Shown piece by piece: positions 27,685-37,058 of a stretch of 64,000 nt of DNA (position 1 is its first letter; the number at the start of each line of letters is the position of its first letter). The position numbers and the translations under genes were made by a program. The stretch lies in contig JAQVAV010000006.1 in the NCBI GenBank assembly GCA_028690665.1, positions 62,001 to 126,000 of the forward strand, in the 5' to 3' direction. A model generated the notes under the pieces. The model saw only the letters and a program-made list of their open reading frames with translations, did not search any database and was not told the origin of the DNA. Source of the DNA: Paludibacter sp. (GTDB lineage: Bacteria > Bacteroidota > Bacteroidia > Bacteroidales > Paludibacteraceae).

Positions 27685-28125
27685 TTATTTTAATCGGAGT
27701 GCAAAGATAATCAAAAAAGGCTTTTTAGGCAATATATTTAATGCGTCGAGGAAGCTCTTCTCAATTGAAATTAAAAATAGATAACAAACGGGTAGGTCAT
27801 TAAAGAACTGTACTTTTTTTAGTTTGACATTCCATTTAATATTCCCGCTGTCATCCCAAGCCAAGTGTACTCCTTCTGTAGCATCAGCTGTTATTACAGA
27901 AGGAATATTGAATCTTTTTATTCCTCTTACCAACATATCATCACCAGCAATGAACTCTATCTTTTCATCGAGAGTCATTTGCTGTAAAATTTTATCTGTC
28001 TTTTTGTCCACTGCTTCATAACTTAGAGATGGTGTGTAAGTTGGAAATTTCTGACAATAACTATTTGATATGCAAAGTATAAGTAGTGATAATAATGTAG
28101 TTTTTAATATAAAGACTTTGTTCAT
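27685..28125 (-). pseudogene. remnant of a GH3 beta-glucosidase (N-terminal fragment)
   Basis: The 146-codon frame opens with a signal peptide (about 1-24) and the start of a GH3 domain: TDKILQQMTLDEKIEFIAG (about 43-60), GIKRFNIPSVITADATEGV (about 68-86) and a stretch to LKK at 104. A whole GH3 enzyme has 700 or more residues. After about codon 104 (near 27814) the sequence no longer resembles GH3 and runs into the proS promoter. The rest of the gene has been deleted. The frame itself is not frameshifted, so a short protein could still be made, but it could not be an active glucosidase. Confidence 0.8.
27702..27709 (-). promoter_or_regulatory. -7 promoter box TATCTTTG for proS
   Basis: Exact TAnnTTTG match, 43 bp upstream of the proS ATG. 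It overlaps the non-homologous tail of the truncated GH3 frame. Confidence 0.6.
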
Positions 28126-28391
28126 AATGAATTGCTATACAATGAATTCTAATTTGTAGAATAATTTCCATTTTTGATGAAGTTTAAGAAATATTCAATT
28201 GAAAGTGGTTGAATAACTTCATAACAAAGTTCGAGATAAATTGCGAATATTTAAAATAATCCGGGACTAAATGTGTATAACTACATTTCAATATCTTTGT
28301 TGATTTTTACATATATCTTTAGAATAAAATATTTAAAATATTATTCTTGTTGGTTAACAATTCTTTGTTTTTACTTCTACATTATCTTTAT

Positions 28392-28399
28392 TACTTTTG
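28392..28399 (+). promoter_or_regulatory. -7 promoter box TACTTTTG for the lactonase-like gene
   Basis: TAnnTTTG match 26 bp upstream of ATG 28426. It sits within an in-frame extension starting at 28273 and so supports the internal start. The rest of 28126-28425 shows nothing recognisable. Confidence 0.5.
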
Positions 28400-28425
28400 A
28401 TTTTAATTCAATAAAAGCTTGGAAA

Positions 28426-29529
28426 ATGAAATATCGGGGCCCTCTTTTAGTATCGTTACTTATAATTTGTGGTATTTTAAATGCCCAAAACAATGCTGAC
28501 TTTTTAATAGGAACGTACACGCGTAATACTTCTGCAACTGGAATCTACACACTTCGTTGCAACTTCGATAGCTTGAAAACAGATATTGAGCTTTCTGCTG
28601 CAAATGTTGATAATCCGAGCTTTTTAGCTTTTTCTGAAGATAAAAACTATGTTTATGCCGTCAATGAGTTAGGTGATAGCAGTTTTGTAAGTTCATTCCA
28701 ATTTGACAAAATCACAGGAAAATTGAACTTCATGAATCAGGTTGAGGCTGAAGGAGTTGATCCTTGTCACCTCGCAGTATCCGATAAACATGTTATTACG
28801 GCAAATTATGGAAGCGGTAGTATATGTGTTTTTAAACGTCAAGTTGATGGCTCGTTGTCAAATGTTATTCAGAAGATTACTCATACAGGTTCAAGTATTA
28901 ATCCGGAACGGCAACAAGGAGCTCATGTGCATGAGGTCGTCTTTTCTCCTGATAAACAGTTTGTGATTGTAACCGATTTAGGAACGGATTATGTCTATTC
29001 GTACCGTTATGACCCTAATGCAGAAGAAAATGTTTTGATACCTTTTGACAGCACAAAAGTGAAAGCCGGAAGTGGACCACGTCATCTGCTTTTTCACCCG
29101 GACGGAAAGCTTATTTATTTGCTGCAGGAGTTGGATGGTACGTTAACTACTTTATCGTATAATCATGGAAACTTCTCTAAAGTAGCAGAGACAACTATTG
29201 TTCGTAAAAAAGATGTGGAAACGGGTGCTGCTGAAATTATATTATCACCCGATGGCCGATTTCTTTATGCTTCAAATCGTGGTACAGCCAATGACATTAC
29301 TTGTTTCAAAATAGAAAATGATGGCAGCCTTACTTTTATTGAGCAAACCTTTGTTTTGGGCATTGGTCCCCGGAATTTTGCCATTTCAAACGATGGGAGA
29401 TATGTACTTGTGGGAAATCAACAATGCCAGATTATTACAATTTTTAAAAGAGATACTGACACCGGAAAACTTTCTGAGACAGACATGTCTGTAGATGTCG
29501 GTTCTCCGGTTTGTATTCTTCAGTATTGA
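28426..29529 (+). CDS. exported lactonase-family seven-bladed beta-propeller protein
   Basis: A 367-residue protein of the 6-phosphogluconolactonase-like propeller family (PF10282). It has a signal peptide (about 1-20, ILNAQ), then repeats such as DNPSFLAFSEDKNYVYAVNE, GAHVHEVVFSPDKQFVIVTD, SGPRHLLFHPDGKLIYLLQE and GPRNFAISNDGRYVLVGNQ, each a propeller blade. Family members hydrolyse sugar lactones (for example Pgl), but an exported copy is unlikely to serve the pentose phosphate pathway, so its substrate is open. The start at 28426 is chosen from the signal peptide and promoter. It converges with the ZIP gene, 7 bp apart. Confidence 0.85.
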   Translation: MKYRGPLLVSLLIICGILNAQNNADFLIGTYTRNTSATGIYTLRCNFDSLKTDIELSAANVDNPSFLAFSEDKNYVYAVNELGDSSFVSSFQFDKITGKLNFMNQVEAEGVDPCHLAVSDKHVITANYGSGSICVFKRQVDGSLSNVIQKITHTGSSINPERQQGAHVHEVVFSPDKQFVIVTDLGTDYVYSYRYDPNAEENVLIPFDSTKVKAGSGPRHLLFHPDGKLIYLLQELDGTLTTLSYNHGNFSKVAETTIVRKKDVETGAAEIILSPDGRFLYASNRGTANDITCFKIENDGSLTFIEQTFVLGIGPRNFAISNDGRYVLVGNQQCQIITIFKRDTDTGKLSETDMSVDVGSPVCILQY

Positions 29530-29536
29530 TTGAAAA

Positions 29537-30277
29537 TCAATGATGCGCAAAAATAATAATTGCAATTCCTGTCAGTATTAAGAGTAATTGAATCAACGAT
29601 TCTTTCAACCTTGTTTCTTTGTGCATTTCGGGAATTAAATCGGCCAATGAAATATACAGGAAACTGGCAGCAGATATTGCAATTACGTAAGGTACCAGCA
29701 TTTGCATAAAATCGAGTAAGTAGTATGCTGCAACTCCCGCTACTATGGCACTGCAACTGGAAAACAGATTGTAAAACATTGCTTTTTTACGGGAATATCC
29801 GCTTTTTAAAAGGATGCCAAAATCGCCCATTTCCTGTGGAATTTCGTGCAGAACAACCGAAATAGTAACAAACACTCCCAAACTTGTAGATGTAAGGAAA
29901 GATGCTGCAATAACAACTCCGTCTGTTGCATTGTGAAATGCGTCTCCAATAATTATCATAGGCGCAGCCGTATTATTCTGGCGTTCGCAACTACTATCGT
30001 GACAGTTATGCCAAAGAACTATTTTTTCAAGAATAAAAAATAATATTATCCCTATTAATACCCATATAAGAACTTTTTCTATGGCTAATGATTCTGTAGC
30101 TTCCGGTATCAGGCCTATAAGTGCAGCTCCCAACAGCGTTCCTCCGGCTAAATACAATAAATAACTTGAAATTTTTTCCAGCCATTTGTTGTTGAGCAAC
30201 AATAATGTACCCGCTAATAACACGCTGCCCACACTGGCAGCCAAGAGAGAAATGATAGTGTATAAAAGAATTTCCAT
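29537..30277 (-). CDS. ZIP-family metal transporter
   Basis: A 246-residue membrane protein with eight predicted helices. The metal-binding TM4 and TM5 motifs are present: GDAFHNATDGVVIAASF (about 111-127) and VVLHEIPQEMGDFGIL (about 141-156). A His/Cys-containing loop (WHNCHDSSCERQ) precedes TM4. It should import divalent metals such as zinc or iron. It is probably monocistronic and convergent with the lactonase-like gene. ZupT-like by motif, although the symbol is not assigned. Confidence 0.9.
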   Translation of the reverse strand: MEILLYTIISLLAASVGSVLLAGTLLLLNNKWLEKISSYLLYLAGGTLLGAALIGLIPEATESLAIEKVLIWVLIGIILFFILEKIVLWHNCHDSSCERQNNTAAPMIIIGDAFHNATDGVVIAASFLTSTSLGVFVTISVVLHEIPQEMGDFGILLKSGYSRKKAMFYNLFSSCSAIVAGVAAYYLLDFMQMLVPYVIAISAASFLYISLADLIPEMHKETRLKESLIQLLLILTGIAIIIFAHH

Positions 30278-30327
30278 GAAATATTTTGATTATTCAAACA
30301 AAAACAAATTCTAAATTAAAAAGTTTT

Positions 30328-31584
30328 TTATTCTAAGGCTTTATTGTAAAATATGTATGATAGAAGGTATATTAATAATCCGCTAAAAATATTTGATATT
30401 GCTAATCCATATATTCCCCAGTATTTAAGTGAGAAGTAAAATAAAAAAATATTAAATGTACTGCTTATTATAGATACATATAAATTATATTTTACTTTTC
30501 CCAGCCCGAAGATAGCACCAGAGCGTAATTGTACTAACATTCTTATGCTCCAACCTAAACCCAAAATATAAAAATATGGAATTGAAGAGTCATATTTTTG
30601 TTTAAATATAATTGATATGAAAGAGGGAACAACTAAAATCGCAATTATATAAATTATCAAAACAACTATATGGAGTATTTTATTGTAGTATTTAAATAAT
30701 TCGTGAAATTTCGGCTTATTTGTTGAGTTTTCAGAAAAATAGGGAATTGTAATTTGCTGAACGCTGGAAGGAAATATTTTAAAAATTATGGTAAGAGTTA
30801 GTGCAAATCCGTACATGCCGATTTCGTTAAGGTCAGTAAGCATAAAATTAAGAAGCAGAATATCAACATAAGCCGATAATTCAGCAAAAAAGGTAGATGT
30901 GAATGAAGGAATCGCATATCTATTGTGTAACTGTAGATATGATTTTATGTTTTTTATCCTAAAAGATGGTTTTAGATATTTTATCGCTACAAAAATAATA
31001 AGTATGAAACTTATATTATAGGCAAAATAATACCCCTTAATGCCAGCTATATAAGTGAAGAGTATAATTAATATAATAGATATTAGTTTATTGGAAATAG
31101 TCAGAGCAGACATGCGTTTAATCAATTTATTTGATTGAAAGTATGCAATATACACTATGAAAACAGAATTTGATATTAAAGGGAAAAGTCCTACAGGGAT
31201 CAACCATGTAATCAGGGTATCTGATGAAAATAGTTTAAATTGATTGAATAGTAAAATTATTAGATATATAAATGAGGTTGAGATCAGAGTGAAAAATATA
31301 GCAGATGAAAATATTACATATTTTTCTTTGTTTGATCTGTTCTCTGAGCATAGTTTCAAAGTAGATGAGTTAAATCCCCAACCTGCAATGATTGAAAAAA
31401 GGCTTAAATAGGTTTGTATAATTTTTATTCGCCCAATATCCTCTGGAGATAGTATGCCAGCAACAAATAACTGTGATGCGAAAGAAAATACCTGTATTAG
31501 TAAATTAGCTGAAATCAGATGTACAAACCCTTTTTTGAAAGAATTTATTAAAACAAATTTATATTTTTCAATCAAGAGTTTCAT
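30328..31584 (-). CDS. polysaccharide flippase-like membrane protein
   Basis: A 418-residue integral membrane protein with about 12 hydrophobic segments and the family opening AGILSPEDIGRIKIIQTYLS (about 42-61), like Wzx and related O-antigen transporters. It is the last gene of a four-gene minus-strand operon and overlaps the AsnB-like gene by 4 bp (31581-31584). AT content is higher than in the flanking housekeeping genes, as is usual for glycan loci. Its substrate is not predictable. Confidence 0.85.
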   Translation of the reverse strand: MKLLIEKYKFVLINSFKKGFVHLISANLLIQVFSFASQLFVAGILSPEDIGRIKIIQTYLSLFSIIAGWGFNSSTLKLCSENRSNKEKYVIFSSAIFFTLISTSFIYLIILLFNQFKLFSSDTLITWLIPVGLFPLISNSVFIVYIAYFQSNKLIKRMSALTISNKLISIILIILFTYIAGIKGYYFAYNISFILIIFVAIKYLKPSFRIKNIKSYLQLHNRYAIPSFTSTFFAELSAYVDILLLNFMLTDLNEIGMYGFALTLTIIFKIFPSSVQQITIPYFSENSTNKPKFHELFKYYNKILHIVVLIIYIIAILVVPSFISIIFKQKYDSSIPYFYILGLGWSIRMLVQLRSGAIFGLGKVKYNLYVSIISSTFNIFLFYFSLKYWGIYGLAISNIFSGLLIYLLSYIFYNKALE

Positions 31585-33299
31585 GCTTGGAATAAAAGTT
31601 TATAGGCACAGATAAATGTAATTGAATGGGCTTTTTCAACGATATTTTGAGTGTTAAATAGAATTATAAGATCTTCTTTTAATTCGGTGTCAATATCTAT
31701 ATTTTCGATGTTATTCCAAAAGTATTTTTTTAGATTGTTTTGTATGTAAATGTTTTCATTATACCATTCTTGTTCCGGATTCATACTGCTTTTCCACATC
31801 GATTTTATGGGAAGCCTTTTCACAATAGCCCGGCGTGTTCTGTATAACAGTTTTAATATCTGATTATTTGTTGGTTTTCCACCAATATTTTCCCATATAA
31901 ATTGGGTATAAGGTTTGTGTAAGTTATTTATCCAATCGATGTATATTCTTTCCTTATATCTTAAATCTCTTGGTATTGATAGGGCATAGCTAATAAACTC
32001 AGGATATAAAAAAGGAGAAATCGATTCTGTAGTGAGATTATAGTATTGACAGCCGTTATTTATTCCATTAAATCCCCTGTTGTAAAATTTATAAATTTCT
32101 TCTGATTTGTACTTTTTGATATTTTTCTCTATCTCGTAATTAATCTTGTTAAGTAGTATGTTTGAATAATTACCATTTGTTGGTTTTGCTAAAACATTCT
32201 GTTTATTAGTAAGATAACTCCCTAAAATAGCATCTCCCAGTAGCCCGGTATGTAATAAACCTATACGGTTAATTGTAATTTGCGGAAGTACCTCAAACAG
32301 AAGGCTCGAGTTTAAATATGAAGTTAGCCCATCGTTAACAAGTACAGTTTCGTCAATGTAGTTAAGACTTTTTTCAGTTATATTAATATGCTGTAATTCC
32401 AATTTATAATGATCTGAAATTTGATTTGCAATAATATGATCAGCATATTTTTCTTGTGAGAAATTTATCAGATGCTGTTTGTTGTATCCAAGTTCATGCC
32501 CAATAAGTGCAGTCATTCTGGAATCTAAACCTCCACTTAACGTAGTTTGTGAATTCAAATTTCTTATTTTGTCAAATTCAAATTCAGCTTTTACCGACTC
32601 TTTAAAAATGCAATCAAGATTATCAATTGTTTTCTGATATTTTTGAGTAGAATATTCGATCTCGTTTAAATTAAAATATCTCTCGACAAGGAATGATTCC
32701 TGATCTCCATGTAAATATTCGCCAGCATTCAATTGCTTTACTTCGTCAATTAAGGTATGATTTTCTTGCATAAAACCACAGGTTAATAGAAAGTATGTTC
32801 CTAATCTGTCAAGAGTCTTAGATAATTTTAGCAAATCTAATGTTTTTGACAGCGTAAATAAATCTGTTGAAACAATAAGATAGGATTCATTTTTATAATA
32901 AAATATCTTTTGAGTTGCCGTATGATTATTAAAAGCTATAAATTTACGAGTATCTTTATTAAAAAAAAATCCACAATAATTGCCATTGAATTCATTTAAT
33001 AGTTTAGGGTGTGTTAATATGTGTTCTGCTATTGCCGAATGGTTATGTTCTATTTTATGTTTTAAACAAAAACTGTTTGTATTTAATATAATTCCTTCTG
33101 TAATTCCTAAAATTTTTTTATTATCAACCCATATTTTGTCTAATGAAAATGTGTTTTTTATAAAACGTTCAGCTTTATAAAATTGACCTATAGCAGTAGA
33201 TTTTGTAAAATCATTCTGAAAAGAAAATTTATTCTTCCATTGAAAATTTATTTCCGGTATATTATTCTCTAGAGATATTACTGCGATAAATCCGTGCAT
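31581..33299 (-). CDS. asparagine-synthetase homologue lacking the glutaminase nucleophile
   Basis: A 572-residue AsnB-like protein. The N-terminal region resembles a class II glutamine amidotransferase (about 1-190), yet the product starts MHGFIAVIS, so the catalytic Cys2 of the family (MCG) is His. The C-terminal synthetase domain retains the ATP pyrophosphatase loop SGGLDSRMTALIG (about 257-269) and a later SFI/P..L region. It may activate a carboxylate as an acyl-AMP and use ammonia or another nucleophile instead of glutamine. It lies between a glycosyltransferase and a flippase, pointing to amidation of a glycan component. No ATG upstream restores a Cys. Confidence 0.85.
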   Translation of the reverse strand: MHGFIAVISLENNIPEINFQWKNKFSFQNDFTKSTAIGQFYKAERFIKNTFSLDKIWVDNKKILGITEGIILNTNSFCLKHKIEHNHSAIAEHILTHPKLLNEFNGNYCGFFFNKDTRKFIAFNNHTATQKIFYYKNESYLIVSTDLFTLSKTLDLLKLSKTLDRLGTYFLLTCGFMQENHTLIDEVKQLNAGEYLHGDQESFLVERYFNLNEIEYSTQKYQKTIDNLDCIFKESVKAEFEFDKIRNLNSQTTLSGGLDSRMTALIGHELGYNKQHLINFSQEKYADHIIANQISDHYKLELQHINITEKSLNYIDETVLVNDGLTSYLNSSLLFEVLPQITINRIGLLHTGLLGDAILGSYLTNKQNVLAKPTNGNYSNILLNKINYEIEKNIKKYKSEEIYKFYNRGFNGINNGCQYYNLTTESISPFLYPEFISYALSIPRDLRYKERIYIDWINNLHKPYTQFIWENIGGKPTNNQILKLLYRTRRAIVKRLPIKSMWKSSMNPEQEWYNENIYIQNNLKKYFWNNIENIDIDTELKEDLIILFNTQNIVEKAHSITFICAYKLLFQA

Positions 33300-33312
33300 A
33301 TATTATTGATAT

Positions 33313-34431
33313 CTAATTTAAAATGAAGTCTTTAAATTCTTGCTTTATTTTATCCCAACAGAATTGTTCGTGTGACAACTCAAGTGCTTTTTGGCAATGC
33401 GTCGTATATAATTGAGGCTTGTTAAAATATTCTGAGATTTTCAGAGCAAAATAATCTATTTCAGTCGGTTCTCCAATATAACCAAAATTATTAATATCAA
33501 TGGTCTTTTTTATTGCTTTTAATGCGCTATAAACTACAGGTCTTCCGCATGCCATATAATAGAATAATTTTATTGGTAGACAATGGGTGTTTTCAAAATC
33601 ATTTTTTCTTAAATCAATAAATATATGTGTATCTGATATTTCGTTACAAAATTCAATAAATGACTTAAAACTGGAAACAGATACTTGTAAATTATCTTTT
33701 TTTTGTTTTTCAAATTTTAAAAATAATTGTTTGTCTTGTTCACATACAAAATCTCCAATAAGCTTGAGGCAAATAGTTTTATCAGGGTGGAGATGAGCCA
33801 GTTGTTCGGATAATTCTAAAACCTTATCAAATCCTTTTTCTTCATTAAAATTACCGCTATACAACAAATTTAGTTGTTTTTTAGGAACACAATAAGGGCT
33901 GAAATTGATATATTTTATATCCGGATAATAACTTATAATTTTATGAGGTTTAAAGAACAAATATACAAATGGTAATGATTTGTAGTATTCTCCAAACATT
34001 AGTTTTGTGCTTATAAGTGAGGCAAGTTGATTTGTGAAAAACAATACGATTATTTTGATGAATTTCTTGATAAATTTTACATTGGTAATATTTTTTTTAG
34101 ATGGAATCCATTCTGTAATATCGTATATTATTTTACAATTACTTTCTAATCTATATCTAAAAGAGGCAAAAACGGAGATAGGACTATCGCAGACAATAAT
34201 TTGAGGTTTTATCTCTTTTGTTAATTTGTAAAGAGTTTTAATCTGAATAAATATAGATAGCTCGTGAATATCATTAGAAATTATTTTTATGTTGTTGTAG
34301 ATGTCTGATTCATTGTCTCTTGTGGAATATATGAATACTTTATTCTCTAATTCAGATAGATATTGTGCATGATGATAAAAAGTTCTATCATCAAATGATT
34401 TATGCATTGAATTTAGAAAAAGTATTTTCAT
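33313..34431 (-). CDS. glycosyltransferase (GT4-like)
   Basis: A 372-residue GT-B fold protein with an N-terminal domain starting MKILFLNSMHKSFDDRTFYHHAQYL and a C-terminal Rossmann-like half. LLYSGNFNEEKGFDKVLEL (about 188-206) is the usual nucleotide-site turn, and DLRKNDFENTHCLPIKLFYYMACGRPVV (in two parts) corresponds to the E-x7-E region of GT4/GT1 retaining enzymes, with only partial conservation. It is cytoplasmic and should add a sugar to a lipid-linked intermediate. It begins 5 bp after the GNAT-like gene and ends 13 bp before the AsnB-like one. Confidence 0.83.
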   Translation of the reverse strand: MKILFLNSMHKSFDDRTFYHHAQYLSELENKVFIYSTRDNESDIYNNIKIISNDIHELSIFIQIKTLYKLTKEIKPQIIVCDSPISVFASFRYRLESNCKIIYDITEWIPSKKNITNVKFIKKFIKIIVLFFTNQLASLISTKLMFGEYYKSLPFVYLFFKPHKIISYYPDIKYINFSPYCVPKKQLNLLYSGNFNEEKGFDKVLELSEQLAHLHPDKTICLKLIGDFVCEQDKQLFLKFEKQKKDNLQVSVSSFKSFIEFCNEISDTHIFIDLRKNDFENTHCLPIKLFYYMACGRPVVYSALKAIKKTIDINNFGYIGEPTEIDYFALKISEYFNKPQLYTTHCQKALELSHEQFCWDKIKQEFKDFILN

Positions 34432-34436
34432 AAGAA

Positions 34437-35318
34437 CTATATTTTTCCAACTAAAAATGTAGGACGAAACTTTTTGAGTGTATAATAAGGTTTGTCGATT
34501 GCTCCAAACCCTTTATAAAAACGGGCGACACCATCAATTTTTGAACCTTCAAAGTCCAGTATCATATTTGACATAGAATAATCTTGAATAATTTGATCTA
34601 CCTGTAGGAACATAGATGAACATTTTTTACCTTCCGGGGTTGATACCGGAAGTAAATATATCATTCTGTTGGGTGATACCAAAAAGCAAGCACCGGAAAT
34701 AAGTTGTTCCGATTTGTTTTTTATACCACACAATTTTATGGAATTATGTTCGAGCCCATTATATATTATATTTTTTAGCAAATTTATTGTTGTTTCAGAA
34801 TATTTTTTTTCACCAGAATAGCAAAGTTCTATAAAATCATCAGTTGACAAATCATTTATGATTTTAAGCTCATTTTTTTTTGCTTTTTCTATATTTCGTA
34901 CTGTATTTTTCGAATAAATTTCTCTAAACTCATGATAGGTTTTGTTAAGCAGAATTACGTAATTAGGCAATTCTAATCCTCCATCTCTAAATAATTTATG
35001 GTTGGTATTAATTTCGTAACTAAAATACGGAATTTTATCAATGAAGTTTTTTACAATATCATTAGTGATGGGGTATGAAGAAAAAATTCCTAATTGCTGA
35101 GCAAAAGGAGGCTGCACAATATATGGAAGTTTGTACTTTTTCTTAATAGTTAGTGGCATTACAAATTCGTAATTATCCGAAATCAATGCTTCCCAATCTG
35201 GGGAGACAATATCTAAGTACCACGAAAATCCATACTCTAATCGATTCATTGAATGATATATAGTATTATCCCAATTTTCAAAATCAATTTCAGTATGCTT
35301 TAAGTGTTTTATGTGCAT
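34437..35318 (-). CDS. GNAT/FemAB-like acyl- or aminoacyltransferase
   Basis: A 293-residue soluble protein. The second half (about 125-280) resembles the GNAT fold of the BioF2-like/FemAB group: FREIYSKNTVRNIEKAKKN, LISGACFLVSPNRMIYLLPV and a closing MILDFEGSKIDGVARFYKGFGA, the acyl-donor binding end of the fold. Such proteins occur in glycan and peptidoglycan clusters and attach acyl or amino-acyl groups. It is the first gene of the operon, with a TATTTTTG box 26 bp upstream. The donor and acceptor are unknown. Confidence 0.72.
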   Translation of the reverse strand: MHIKHLKHTEIDFENWDNTIYHSMNRLEYGFSWYLDIVSPDWEALISDNYEFVMPLTIKKKYKLPYIVQPPFAQQLGIFSSYPITNDIVKNFIDKIPYFSYEINTNHKLFRDGGLELPNYVILLNKTYHEFREIYSKNTVRNIEKAKKNELKIINDLSTDDFIELCYSGEKKYSETTINLLKNIIYNGLEHNSIKLCGIKNKSEQLISGACFLVSPNRMIYLLPVSTPEGKKCSSMFLQVDQIIQDYSMSNMILDFEGSKIDGVARFYKGFGAIDKPYYTLKKFRPTFLVGKI

Positions 35319-35344
35319 ATTCTGTTTTACTGTTTTTAGCTGAA

Positions 35345-35352
35345 CAAAAATA
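35345..35352 (-). promoter_or_regulatory. -7 promoter box TATTTTTG for the second polysaccharide operon
   Basis: TAnnTTTG match 26 bp upstream of the ATG at 35318. It is the likely single promoter of the four genes down to 30328. Confidence 0.55.
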
Positions 35353-35455
35353 AGTTTTTTTTACAGATGAAACGATAATTTATATAGATTATTTTCGACA
35401 AAGCGTTCTCTGTTTTTATGAGTAAAAGTTACCTGTTTATTATTTGATACTTAAA

Positions 35456-35487
35456 TTTGTTTTTTACCAAATTAAGCTGTATTTTTG
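35456..35487 (+). promoter_or_regulatory. promoter of the bactofilin gene
   Basis: TTTG (35456-35459), 20 bp, TATTTTTG (35480-35487): a full Bacteroidetes consensus promoter, 23 bp before ATG 35511. It rules out the in-frame TTG at 35457. Confidence 0.7.
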
Positions 35488-35510
35488 GTGACTTAAAAAT
35501 TTTTGTAAAA

Positions 35511-35879
35511 ATGGCGAAGGAAGTAGCATCTAATGCAGGAGTAATTTACAATGCATTAACGAACGGAAGTAAAATCGTAGGCAAAATTGTGGCAGATAGC
35601 GATTTTAGAATAGATGGAGTTGTTGAAGGGGAGATTATTTGCAGCGGAAAGGTAATTATCGGTTCGAACGGAAATCTGAAGGGGTCTATTTCATGTCAAA
35701 ATGCAGAAATTATAGGAAATGTGAATGGAGATATTACGGTTGCTGATACATTAACATTAAGAAGTACCGCAATTATAGAAGGAGATGTCAGAACCAAGAT
35801 TTTGGTGGTTGAGCCGAACGCTGTATTCAATGGAACTTGTTCGATGCGGGAAAGTGTAAAAGTTAAAGATGGAGAGTGA
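35511..35879 (+). CDS. bactofilin
   Basis: A 122-residue polymer-forming cytoskeletal protein (PF04519). The core is a run of short beta turns (about 25-115) with the repeating I.G.V.G...G pattern, such as FRIDGVVEGEI, GSNGNLKGSIS and IIGNVNGDIT, that folds as a right-handed beta helix. The opening NAGVIYNALTNGSKIVGKI fits the family. Bactofilins polymerise without nucleotides and help place envelope machinery. Here the gene stands alone; the M23 peptidase often found beside bactofilin is not adjacent. A complete promoter precedes ATG 35511. Confidence 0.92.
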   Translation: MAKEVASNAGVIYNALTNGSKIVGKIVADSDFRIDGVVEGEIICSGKVIIGSNGNLKGSISCQNAEIIGNVNGDITVADTLTLRSTAIIEGDVRTKILVVEPNAVFNGTCSMRESVKVKDGE

Positions 35880-35946
35880 TAAATAATTAATAATGAAATA
35901 CTAACGTTGGGGTTTTGCACTTCGACGTTTTTTGTTTTTATAAATA

Positions 35947-36927
35947 ATGATATACAAAGCTATTGTAGTAGAAGAAATTGAGGGTAAATATCTTTCTTCG
36001 TTAAAAAATCTTGATACCGAGAATTTGCCTCAGGGCGAAGTTTTAATCAGGGTACAGTACTCTTCGTTAAATTACAAAGATGCATTATCAGCTATCGGAA
36101 ATAAGGGGGTAACTAAAAATTATCCTCATACTCCCGGAATTGATGCAGCCGGAATTGTTGAAGCTTCTGATGTTCCAGAATTTGTGAAAGGAGAAGAAGT
36201 TATAGTTACCGGTTATGATCTGGGAATGAATACTGCCGGAGGATTTGGGCAATATATCAGAGTTCCCGCATCATGGGTTGTAAAGCTTCCTCAGGAACTT
36301 TCACCCAAAGAGGCAATGATTATAGGTACCGCTGGTTTTACCGCTGGTATTTCAGTTGCCAGGTTATCAGAACTGGTCAGCCCTGGAGCTGGCAGAATTG
36401 TTGTGTCCGGTGCAACCGGTGGTGTTGGCTCTGTAGCCTTATCATTGTTGGCAAAGCTTGGCTACACTACAGTGGCAGTATCTGGAAAAGCCACTGAACA
36501 TGATTTTTTGAAATCGTTAGGGGTCTCGGAGGTTGTCTCCAGAGAAGAATTTGCTGCAGAAGATAAACGACCCGTGTTGTCAGCCCGTTTTGCCGGAGGA
36601 ATTGATACGGTCGGAGGGCCTATTCTTGAAAAAATAGTAAAATCAGTGGGGCCTCTTGGAGCAATTACCACTTGTGGCAGTGTGTCTGCAACTCAACTCA
36701 ATATGAGTGTATTTCCGTTTATTTTAAGAGGTATTTCTTTAATTGGAATTTCTGCTCAGAATTACCCGATGCATTTGCGTGAGGTTTTATGGCAGAGACT
36801 TGCTTCGGAATGGAAACCGAACCATTTGCTTAGCCTGTATAACGAAATAGAACTCGAACAGGTTAACGATGCTATAGCGTTGATACTTAAAGGAAAACTT
36901 AAAGGTAGAACAATTATAAGATTATAG
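35947..36927 (+). CDS. YhdH/AcuI-family NADPH oxidoreductase
   Basis: A 326-residue zinc-free medium-chain dehydrogenase. It has the quinone-oxidoreductase N-terminal domain (SSLNYKDALSAIGNKGVT, about 35-52; HTPGIDAAGIVE) and the Rossmann half with IIGTAGFTAGISVARL and VVSGATGGVGSVALSLLAKL (about 156-175). YhdH/AcuI proteins reduce acrylyl-CoA to propionyl-CoA or act on quinones; the motifs and length fit. It lies 67 bp after the bactofilin gene without a clear terminator, so read-through is possible. Confidence 0.88.
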   Translation: MIYKAIVVEEIEGKYLSSLKNLDTENLPQGEVLIRVQYSSLNYKDALSAIGNKGVTKNYPHTPGIDAAGIVEASDVPEFVKGEEVIVTGYDLGMNTAGGFGQYIRVPASWVVKLPQELSPKEAMIIGTAGFTAGISVARLSELVSPGAGRIVVSGATGGVGSVALSLLAKLGYTTVAVSGKATEHDFLKSLGVSEVVSREEFAAEDKRPVLSARFAGGIDTVGGPILEKIVKSVGPLGAITTCGSVSATQLNMSVFPFILRGISLIGISAQNYPMHLREVLWQRLASEWKPNHLLSLYNEIELEQVNDAIALILKGKLKGRTIIRL

Positions 36928-37058
36928 TTGTTTGTGGATTAATGAAGGCGTTATAGTTTAACTGCGAAAATGAGTAAAACACTTTCATTAATCAAAAAAA
37001 AAATGCAATTTTGCATATTATTAAAAAACACACATTAATACATTAACTCAGCTTTCTA

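Noticed and set aside
30328-35318. Possible lasso-peptide or RiPP cluster because of the AsnB-like gene
   Set aside because: There is no precursor peptide, leader peptidase or RRE domain nearby; the neighbours are glycan genes.
36961-37058. ATGCAATTTTGCAT palindrome before dapL as an operator
   Set aside because: Short and AT-rich, with no divergent regulator and only 6-bp arms; not enough to support a call.
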